64,000 nucleotides of DNA, taken from Echinarachnius parma. Lineage: Eukaryota > Echinodermata > Echinoidea > Clypeasteroida > Echinarachniidae. Positions 10,871 through 22,800 of this stretch are shown one piece after another (the stretch's first letter is position 1; each line of letters opens with the position of its first letter). The notes below the pieces were generated by a model. It was not told where the DNA came from and searched no databases. It saw only the letters and a list, made by a program, of their open reading frames with translations. The translations under genes were made by a program, and so were the position numbers. The stretch is taken from NCBI GenBank assembly GCA_037951105.1, contig JBAMJV010011007.1:1-64000 (forward strand). Direction: 5' to 3'.

Positions 10871-13800
10871 TCAGCTGTGGTCATCGGTCATTTCCAGGAA
10901 GCGTGTGTAGACGTCCCGGTTGCATTCCCCCTTCTGGTTGAACACAAACTTGAAGTAGCTCCCATCGGCACAGACGGCTGGACAGAAAGAGGAGACAAGA
11001 AGAAAGAAATTGAAATGAAATTGATCCAAACTTTTAATATTGGATAATGAACTGGAAATAATTAGATCTACAATGTACTTCAATTTTAGAAACATGTTGA
11101 GATGAAGTATTTCACTTCCCCCTTGTTTTTGAGCACAAATTGAAGAAGTTCCCATCAGTTCAGGTGGCGGTCAGATAGATAAGACACCATTTTGCTTTTG
11201 TTTCACAACTTTAAAATGCAACAAAGCTGACACTCAGAACTTTATACAGACAACTGAATTATGATCTGAATATCTAAGTTGAAACATCCCAAACAGCTAT
11301 GCCCCTTTTTACATTCCCTTTTGCTTTTATTTCACAACCTTTAACAAATGCAACAATGATGTCACTCTTTACTTACCGACGACCGAATTAGGATCTGATC
11401 CGAAGGCGCAGATGCACTGGGCGTTGCCCAGCACCTGGAACTTGCAGTAACTTCCAAAACATAGAGAAAATCTATTTTCAGCTGTTTTTTTTGTTTTTTT
11501 CATTACCAAACTTTTTTAATGCACCAGCAATAAAACTTACCGACAACCGAGTTAGGATCTGATCCGAAGGCACAGATGCACTGGGCGTTGCCCGGCACCT
11601 GGAACTTGCAGAAACTCCAGTTGGAGCTGAAGTACTTTGGCAGGAAACTGGCTGAAGCTAGGCTGTACAACACAAACAAATATATATCATAGATTAAATC
11701 ATAAATTAAAGAATGACTTATAAAATATATACATTATATATCTAATCAAAAAACAGTTATATGAGCTATATCTGACATTGTGCGTTGCCCGGCACCTGGA
11801 ACTTGCAGAAACTCCAGTTGGAGCTGAAGTACTTTGGCAAGAAACTGGCTGAAGCTAGGTTGCGGATCACAAGGAAAAAAATCTTATATTATCTGTTAAG
11901 TTATATCATAGTACAACTTTAAATATATTTAAAATCAATTAAAGTTATATGCGCTAAATTAACCGCTGGGCATTTTCTGGCACTTGAAACTTGCAGAAAC
12001 TCCAGTTGGAGCTGTAGTACTTTGGCAGGAAACTTTGGCATGAAACTTTGGCATGAAACTTTGGCATGAAACTTTGGCACAAAACTGGCCGAGGCTAGGC
12101 TGTAAAGTGAAAACAAAGAAACATTGCATAATAAATGAAATAACACATTATCACCTAAAACAATTTACATATCTAATCAACTGAAATTCATATGAGCTAT
12201 CTCGAGCACTGGGCACCTGGAACTTGCAGAAACTCCAGTTGGAGCTGAAGTATTTTGGCAGGAAACTGGCTGAGGCTAGGCTGCGGATCACAAGGAAAAG
12301 GCATATAATTATTATCTGTTAAATTATATCATAGTAGTTAAGTATAACTTTAAATATATATCAAATCATTTGAAAATTATATGCGCTAAATTAACCGCTG
12401 GGCGTTTTCTGGCGCTTGAAACTTGCAGAAACTCCAGTTGGAGCTGTAGTACTTTGGCAGGAATCTTTGGCATGAAACTTTGGCATGAAACTTTGGCATG
12501 AAACTTTGGCACAAAACTGGCCGAGGCTAGGCTGTAAAGTGAAAACAAAGAAACATTGTATAATAAATGAAATAACACATTATCACCTAAAACAATTTAC
12601 ATATCTAATCAACTGAAATTCATATGAGCTATCTCGAGCACTGGGCACCTGGAACTTGCAGAAACTCCAGTTGGAGCTGAAGTATTTTGGCAGGAAACTG
12701 GCTGAGGCTAGGCTGCGGATCACAAGGAAAAGGCATATAATTATTATCTGTTAAATTATATCATAGTAGTTAAGTATAACTTTAAATATATATCAAATCA
12801 TTTGAAAGTTATATGCGCTAAATCAAGCGCTGGGTGTTTTCTGGCGCTTGAAACTTGCAGAAACTCCAGTTGGAGCTGAAGTACTTTGGCAGGAAACTGG
12901 CTGAGGCTAGGCTGTGCAACAAAAAAAAGATATCATGCATTAAATCATATCATAGTGCAACTTTTTAACTGTATAAATATCTAAGCAACTGAAATTTATA
13001 TGAGCTATATCGAGCACTGGTAATTGAAACAAAGTGGAATCAAAGTGCTTTGGCAGGAAGCTGGCTGAGGCTAGGCAAAACAAACAAAAACCTTTTATAA
13101 TGAATTAATTTCTTTTCAAATACATAAATCTAATGTTCTGAAAGTTAAAGGAAGCGATATCCAACACTGGGCATTTTCTGGCACCTGGACCTTACAGAAG
13201 CTCCAGCTTGAGCTGAAGTATGAAGTTAAGAGCATGAAGTAAAGAAAAACAAAAAACATTGCATAGTAAATATTACTTTTTAACATACACATATCTAATC
13301 AACGTTATAAAGTCAAAGTTATATGAGATATTCACTGGCTGTTTAAATGTAATCGCTATAATAAATTGCTTTATATTGTATTATCTATAACTTCGACAAT
13401 TCTGTTATTTTTTAATACATACTCTCAGTTTCTTGTAAGAAAAGCAGAAATAAACATGCTTTCAACAAAATCCATCAAAACTCAAAATTCACACTTGCTC
13501 ATAATAATAATTGATATTTATACAGCGCATTTCCAATTAAAAACTGATCGATGCACTTTACAACCTCTCCAATAACCTACAACAAAAATAAGTACGTCTT
13601 CAAATTTCTTTTAAAAATATCTAATGTTGGGGACAATCTTAAATCTACTGGCAAGCTATTCCAAAATGTAGGGCCAGCAAAATAAAAACTACGCTCTCCA
13701 CGGCCAAGAGGCAGTAAAACTTCACTTTCGGTCAACAAAAAATCAAGTCAAAATTTTGGTGGTGCAATAGGGTAACTATAATAATTAAAAATGCCATTTT

Positions 13801-16800
13801 CTCCCATAAAAGGCAAGCTTTATTCATAATGGCAGTATTTTCAAAAAAATGTTGATCGTTTCATAAATCTAACTAGTTAGTATCGCCTCACACTGCAGAA
13901 TACTTAATACTCACTGTGACTTCTTATTCTTCTGGACATCAGCTTCTGCTGCAAACACATGGACCGTCCCATGATCACTGGACACACACAGAAGCGTAGA
14001 GTCTTGGTTGAAGTTGATACTACATAGAAACACAGACAAAAATACAGATTCATCAATATACAGTATTTGTTACATTTTCTTGATCAGTGTGATGGATTCA
14101 TAAGACTGCCATTTTATAAATTCTGCTGCAATCACTAGACTGTCCCGTGGTCACTGGACATGCACAGAAGGGTCAAGTCTTGGTTGAAGTTGATACTATG
14201 TGATGACGGGCAACAAAAATAAGATAGAGAAAATAAACGTTTCAATTAATAGTACTTTTAAATAAATGGGGGGGTAGAATTGTCAGAATGTCATTATTGT
14301 TGACACAGAGGGGCCAAGTCATCATTGAAAATCATGCTACAGTGTAAGGTAAAATGGGTATGAATAAAAACAGAAATCAGGGCTCGAAATAAGCACAGAC
14401 CCGCTGGCAAAAGCCAGTGAAAATTATGGCATCTATATTACAAGTGATACAAATTTTTAAATTGTTCCAATTCCTTCAAAGTCACACTGTTCATCAAACA
14501 CACTATCATCATATGTCATGTATTGAAGAAATGTATTCAGCAAAACATATATTTTTCTCAAGCAAAAGGGGATCATATCTTTTTTAAAGACAATGTAAAA
14601 AAAATGGCATCATGTGTAGTAACCCAATTGAGACATAGACTAATTGGAATTAGTCCAATTTAAATTTTTTTCATTAACTTTGTCAAATTCAACTAAAAAT
14701 CTCTTGGAGCTTTCTCATATCTCTTGTACCTTGTTGTTTGGCTCATGGTAACAGGGAGAATGAAATGGGTTTTGAAGTCTCCCTAATTAGGGAGATATTT
14801 ATGATTGAATGATAGGCATTCTGTAGTGCATTTCAATGTTAGTAATATTCAATGGGCAGAAGGTAATAAAATCCGACATATATTTTCACCTTTTCTCTAG
14901 GTAAACAGTTTTTTTCTTTTCCATGAAACTGTCACACATCAAAAACTGTTATTTTCAAACAATCAACTCACTTGTTTTAGCTTGACGTTTCAAACATCTT
15001 TGTTGTTCTTCATCAGAAGTTACTCTGAGTCTGACCGCTAGATGGCGCGGTCAGACACAAGTAAGTTGATTGTATAAAAATAACATTTTGTTTAAAGTAA
15101 CAATTTTCACAATCAGATGAATCTTATCAAGGGTGTCACACATCATTCAGAAGAATCTTACAATGATATTGGTATATATGATTGAAGTCTTAAATATCCC
15201 TTTTTTGGATCAATCTTATGACGTTAATGGATCACTTTGGATACGTACCAATAGATCTGCGCACCACCAGACCCTCTCCTGAGCTCCTGGAGCTGCTGTC
15301 CGTTGCTGGTATCAAACACTCTGATCAGGGTGCCCTGCAAGAGAGAAAAAGAGGGAAAAAAGTGTTTTTTCATCTTAATAATAATAGACAAGCATTTATA
15401 TTGCGCCATCAATCTAGACATTCTATTCCGAGATGCATCATATTGTACAGTCAGTATATTATTACCCTGGCTGTAGCTGAGCTGCCTGCAAGCATGGCAG
15501 GCAAGCGCATGAGGCATTTCAAGAAATACATTCCTACCAGGTACCCATTTACTACACCCAAGTTGAGAGCAGCAATTGTGGATAAAGTGTCTAGCTGAAG
15601 GACACACGTGCTGCGGTTGGGAATCAAACCCGCGAACCTCATATTGAAAGACGAAGGCCCAAACCAATATACAATGTACCTCGACACTACCACGATCTTA
15701 TTAATTTCAATGTTAGCTTATTTACCAAAACAAATCCATTTGCCATAACAAATTTCACAGGTTGATTAGCAAGTATAGGCAATCAAACTGATGCATTATC
15801 CACCCATCCACATATGCCAACAGATTGTTTTAGCAAGTACCTTTAACCCAGTACTCTCTACTATGTTCCCTATAAAGAGATATTGCTATCCCCATATAGT
15901 TAATAAAGGGCCTACCAGGGAAGGATTAATTGCTAAAGAAGTGGTTAAATCCTGACAACTTAATTCTACCTTAATTGACTCCTTGAGAAAAAATAGAGAT
16001 ATTAAGAAATGCATATTGGGAAATGCAATGGATTCTCAAAGGAAAACACTGACAAAACACATTACTTTGATATCTTAAATTTGTCCAGCCCACGAGTGCA
16101 ACTTGTTTTGCATTGCACTGTTTTGGCATCCCTGATATAACAAACATGAATTTGTCTAGCCCCTAAATTCAGTTTGTTTTGCATTTTACAGTTTTGGCAA
16201 CCCTGTTATACCACAAATTCAACATAGCAAAGTAATTTCAAAAGGCCCCATTGATTATTTTGTTACGCAAGAATCCAATGTATCTTGCATTTTCTCACCC
16301 TGTCTGATGCTGTGGCAAGTCGCGAGCCTTGGTGGTTGAAAGAGAGACAGTTTAGTGCGCCCTCGTGTGCTGGGATCTCTAGAGGTGGTCTGTCCGTCTG
16401 CGCTAGGTCCACTATCTGTACGTGGCCTGACTTAGTGGCTGGGAATGCTAGAAGCGAGTTGTTACTATTTGGACACAGAACGCACAGACCTGTAGATCAA
16501 ACAACAAACAAAAATTAACTACATGTATTACATGAACTAATTTATGTCGGGTTCTGGTTTGGTGATGACAGCGTTATGTGATGGAATCTCTTAACGTGGT
16601 CTGTTTATCTAGGCTAGGTCCCCTGTCTGTACATGGCCAGATTGTTCGGATGGGAATGATAGAAATGAGTTGTTTCTATTTGGACACAGAACACACAGAC
16701 CTGTAGATCAAACAGCAAACAAAAATGACTTATTACATGAACTACATGACTACATGAACTACATGAAAGTTATAACAGCCATATCACTATATACCCTTGC

Positions 16801-19800
16801 TAAGTCCAATGTCTGATACACTTAGCCTAAAATCAATATCAAAGGTTACAACGCAGGCTATATTTATTTTACAAGGGGCTTGTTTGACATCAATAAAATG
16901 ATTATTTAGATTTACCTAGAGTTGCAATAAAAACTAGATGGATCTTCGACTGCGCGCAGTCGAAAATTATGCCTCCGCTATCACGCGATTTTAATATCCT
17001 GAATTAATTTTTTTTCTCATATATTTCAAGTTCTGTGACCTTGACCTTGACCATATGACCCCAAACTTTGATGGCTACATTGGCCCCCGAAACATTCAGG
17101 TACCAAGTGAGATTGAAATCTGACATTTAGTTCTTGAGATTTTGCCATTACAAGCTTTTTTGCATGTAGAGTCATGTGACCTTGACCTCAACCTCAAGAT
17201 CCAAATATTTTATGGCTACGTTGACTCTTTATGATACATTCAGGTACCAAGTTTGATTGAAATCTGATATTCGGTTCTTGAAATTTTGCCATTACAAGCC
17301 ATTTTTGCATTTATATTGTGTCCTGTGACCTTGACCTTTGACCCCTAAATCGAATCCGATCATTGCCACCCAGATGTGTAAACTCGTAGCAAGTTAGAAA
17401 TTGATCCGTCAACCGGTTCTTGAGATATCGCGAGAAAGAGGCATTTTTTCACATATATTGAGTCCTGTGACCTTGACCTTTGACCTCATGAACCCTAAAA
17501 TGTAATCAAATCATAACCACCCCAATATGTACACTCATACTACGTTTGAAATTGATCCGTCAACCGGTTCTTAAGATATCGCGAGAACAAAGCATTTTAG
17601 CACATATATTGAGTCCTGTGACCTTGACCTTTGACCTCATGAACCCCCAAATCTAATCAGATCATTGCCACCCCAATATGTACACTCATACTAAGTTTGA
17701 AATTGATCCGTCAACCGGTTCTTGAGATATCGCGAGAACGAGGCATTTTTGCATATATATTGAGTCATGTGACCTTGACCTTTGACCTCATGACTACTAG
17801 AATCTAATCAGATCATTGTCACCCCAATATGTACACTCATACCAAGTTTGAAATTGATACGTCAACCGGTTCTTGAGTTATCGCGAGAACGAAAACGGGA
17901 CGTACGTACGGACGGACGGACGGACGGACGGACGTACGTACGGACGTACGTACGGACGGACGGACGGACAACCCGAAAACATAATGCCTCCGGCCACTTC
18001 GTTGGCGGAGGCATAAAAAATATCTTGCTGAGAATACTCCTACTACACAAGCATTATACAAATATGTTTATGTGTGTGCTTTTATATTCAGCTAGCCCTA
18101 AAAATTACCTCCCCACTTGAATAATAATAATAATAGGTTTGATTTACATAGCGCCTAATATGATCCAATATAATCTCTAAGTGCTTTACACTATTATTAC
18201 CCCATTCATAGGATACAATGCAAACCAGCACACATTAACTCTTAACGTGCAAGGGATTTGTGTGTATTGTAACTCGCAAAAATGCGAGCTTGGCACGTTA
18301 GGAGTTAAGAAAACCCATTCTGGACTAGTGGTCAGAGCTCTGCCCTTCACACAAATCGACCCAGGTTTGTAAGCTACGCGTGCTGCGTCTCTTGGATGAT
18401 GATGGTAAAGGAAAGTCCAAGATGATAATAACCAAAATTGATTGAACCGGTATGTAAAATCCAAATAAACATCCCCAATTTAAAAATGTCAAAAGGGAAA
18501 AACTGTTTTAATATGGTATTACCAATTGCTCACCCAGGTTCAATACTTGACCAATTGCCCAGGGCAACTAAAAATTGATATCGGGCAAGTAAAATATCAT
18601 AAATGGACTAGTAAGGTTGCCTGATCGGGCAACTAAATCATTGTTCCACTGAAAGAGAAGATGTAATTTTCTTCTCATCTAGAAGTATGCAGGCAAAATC
18701 ATTTACTGTTGGGGCAAGTCAAATTGACAATGGGTGATTTTTACTTGCCAGAAGCAGAAAAAAGTAAGTTTGTAGGGTTTCACTTACCTTTGGGATTCGG
18801 GCATGTATCAAACACATGCAGCTGCTGTGGGTTCTGTGTGAATGTGTAGACCTTTATCATGGAATGCAGCACTACGACAATCCTGTAGTAAGATAAATAA
18901 TAATGATAATAATAGACAAGCAATTTATAAACAATATTAACTTTGTGTTTGTTTGTTTTTTAAGACAAGTTTAATATATATTCCACATTCCACATTTCTG
19001 ACAACTTATTACATTTGAGCTAATCCAGAATGGTAAAGATTGTAAAGATACATGTGTTTTACACTGTATTAGTGATTTAAAACTAATAGGAATTATCCTT
19101 TTTGAAATACCAAAACAATGACATCATAACAAAGCACCATAGTCCATACACATACATGTACAGGGGGGGTATATTCTGAAAATGATTCTAAGCTAAAATA
19201 TATTGTACCTACATTAAACTTTCACTTATTTTGGCTCCGTTGCAGAAAGAGTTTATCAATGAATTAATTGCAAATCAAATCATGTGACTAAAGGTGCAAA
19301 TCTGATTGGTTCAAATGTACATATGTTCTAACTTAAAATGAATAGCAATTTTCCCTTAAAGGGACTTAGTAACATTGTCCAAATCCTCAAAATAAAATTT
19401 TAATTCTAGTGGTTCCTTTATACCTTGTTGTACTTGTATTAACAATAAAATCATGGGACAGCTTTCGGTTTTTCAAATTTCCCTTTCATTACAAAGATAT
19501 GTATGATTGAAGTATTCAGATAAGAAAATCTCCGGGCGAGATTTTCATCCCTGTACAAAGTGAATGCAGTGAGTTGGTGAATATCACCCAATATCACTTT
19601 GCATTTTCGCTCATTACTTGGCCATACATTGTCCATTTGACTTGAAATTTTCACACAATACCCTGTGGACATATGAGATAACAACAATATACATTGCATC
19701 AACCATTCATCAGTTTTTGCACATCTCAACAAAGTTACTAGATCCCTTTAAATTGTAACTTTTACTGCAACATGGCCATGATCTTATCTCGGCATCTCAC

Positions 19801-22800
19801 CTGTCTCTTCGTAACCTCACGCTCTTGACTTCACTGGAGAATTCTAGCTCTATGACTGGCTTCTTCTTTAGGTCATCCCAGATCATTGCTGCATTAAGAC
19901 AGTTTAAAAAATATAATTAATGTGAACATTAATAAACAAGTCAATCAAATCAAGACAACATATTAAAGGGATCTAGTAACTTTGTTGACATGTGCAAAAA
20001 GTGATGAAGGGTTGATGCAATGTATATTGTTGTTATCTCATATGTCCACAGGGTATTGTGTGAAAATTTCAAGTCAAATGGACATTGCATGGCCAAGTAA
20101 TGAGCGAAAATGCAAAGTGATATTCACTATTCACTGCACTCACTTTGTACACGGTTTCAAAACTCCGGGGGAGTTTTTCTTATCTGAATACTTCGATCGT
20201 ACATATCTTTGTAACGAAAGGGAAATTTGAAAAACCGAAAACCGGTCCCATGATTTTATTGTTACTACGAATACAACAAGGTATGAGGGAACCGCTAGAA
20301 TTAAAACTTTATTTTGAGGATTTGGACAATGTTACTAAGTACCTTTAAAGGCTGCCCCCCAAAAAAGTTAAAAAGTACTGCTAATTGCCGAGTAATTACA
20401 AAAAATTGACTTCCAAGTACATTGGCGAGGAATATGAATGAAAATGAGCAAAGAAAATTTGCATTGCTAGGAATCAAACCTTTAACCTCAACAACCAAGC
20501 ACGTGTGTGTCGCGGATTTGATTCCCGGTGGAGCCCAACTTTTATCATTTTCATTGAACCCATTCACTACCTAGGGAACATGGGGTAGCATGTATTTAAA
20601 CTCTTTGGGAAATTATGCAATCTCTAAGGCACGGCAGGGCTTGCCCATGGCCCGAGTGCCAATGGCCCCTAGACATTTCATTTAACCACCAACGAATGAG
20701 GATCTATAAGTCTACAACACAAGAGTCTAAGATGGGAGTTTATCTGATATACATGTGTCATTTTGGCTACCTGAAAGAAAAGCTTAAAGTGAGGCCTGTA
20801 AAGTGTCAGATATTGCCCAAATTAACATTTGAGACTTCAATCCTGTACCAAAATCATTGTAAGATATGTCCTAATGATGTATGGAAGTTTCATTGAAAAA
20901 GAACACTGCTTTCCTGGTTAAAAAAGCGAAAATTTGCGTAAGCTTTTACAACGGACGTTTATGAGGTTTATGACCATTTTTTAACGCTTTTGAGCTGAAT
21001 GATAGAAAGGGACATTTGAAAAAATCTAACCCTATTTTATTCTTCTCTTACCATAAGCTAAACAACACGGCAGAAGAGATACGAGGAAGCTCCAAGTAAT
21101 TTTCGTGGAGTTAGACACTTTACTTGGATCACTTTAAGTGAGAGTCCTGCAAGGGGTTAATTGTAGATTTGTATAATTAACATTTTAGAGACTGCTCCTC
21201 ATTTACCTTTGTTTGGAGGGTAGTGTGGGTTCTTGCCTCCTCCCTCCTACCAGGGCCAGGTAGTTCCTTTAAACCAATTCACTACAGGAACCTCAGGGTA
21301 GAAATGATTGTATCAACTCCAGGGAATAATTTTCCTGGTATCGCATCGCAATTTGCTATGCATGTTTGCATGATTGCTATACAAAATATCTTTTGTGTAG
21401 CAGTTTTCTTCCATAAAAGTGTACAGAATTTCATTTGAAATATTTTATCCATCGGTTGAAATCGCTAATCAAATTTGAGGATGAAAATTATTCCCTGAAC
21501 TCAGATGGGAAACGCAATATCTCCTGGGCAATGGGTTAATTTTAGATTTGTATTTATAAGCTAACTGCTCATCTTAGTTTGAGTCCTTTACCTTTGTTTG
21601 GAGGGTAATGTGGGTTCTTGCCTCCTCCTCCTACCAGGGCCAGGTAGTTGCATTTAATCCATTCACTACTGGGGTAGCATGTATGGGAATAAGGAAATGC
21701 AATTGATCTCGTGGGCAATGGGATTCCGATTGATTGTAGATTTGCATAAATCATAGAGACAAGGCACTCCCAGTTTGAGTCCTTTACCTTTGTTTGGGGG
21801 GGTAATGTGGGTTCTTGCCTCCTCCTACCAGTACCAGGGCCAGGTAGTTGCATTTAATCCATTCACTACTTGGGTAGCATGAATGGGAATTACATGTAGG
21901 AAATGCAATTGATCTCACAGTGGGCAATGGATTGATTGTAGATTTGCATAAATAATACGAGACAAGGCAGTACTCCCAGTTTGATTCCTTTACCTTTGTT
22001 TGGGGGATAATGTGGGTTCTTGCCTCCTCCTACCAGGGCCAGGTAGTTGCATCTGAACAGCATCTCAACATGGCTGACACCTCCATCCGTAAAATCTGCA
22101 AAGGTTTGTGAGAACAAAATATAATTCAGAGTAAACTCTTCTAAAAATGTATATAAAAACTTGGAGTTGTGTGTATATAATCATGTTGGATATGGCTAAG
22201 TCTATATAAACAAATGCAAGAACTTTCAAATAGGAAAATGATCAGCAACACAAATAAGTATACACTAAATGACTTTCCTTTATATGGCCTTATTAGTTTT
22301 TATTGGAATTTTTAAATCATGGTGCAAATTTGCAACAGTTTTTAATTGTGAAATTTAACTCCAAGCTCCAACCACAAGATAGAGTACTAACATCAACCTA
22401 ACATGAGTCAAAATACTTTGGGCATGCGGAAACAGAAAAACATATTTGAGTTAAAAAAAAAAAAACAGAAAACAACTTGGACAAATTTTTAAAAAAAGTT
22501 TAATCTCATAATAAGTGTTGGGATACTCGCATGAAAATTGACCTAATATATCAAATAACCAGACTGATTAGAATTTTTGACTCCTTTTTTTCTGGGGGAC
22601 ACAAGCTATGATCTTACTACCATTACCTTGTCTTTCTTTTTCTTTGAGGGGATCACAGTTGTACACTCTGAAGCCAGACTCCATACCACAGGCAAAGCAA
22701 CCTAGTAAACCAAAGAAACACATTCATGATTCTGAGAGGGTAAAAAAAGGTGTTTTTTTTAAGTCATAAGATAGAAATCTGCATCAGTCTAAGAATATGA

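Noticed and set aside
11919..12578. Two similar open frames of 70-75 codons that look like a duplicated small gene
   Set aside because: They are relic copies of the acceptor half of WDR45B exon 9 with an internal 13-14 base expansion; no donor and no start context.
15218..15667. Overlapping open frames of 126 and 147 codons on both strands
   Set aside because: They cover a WDR45B exon plus an interspersed repeat; only the 86-nt exon has protein similarity.
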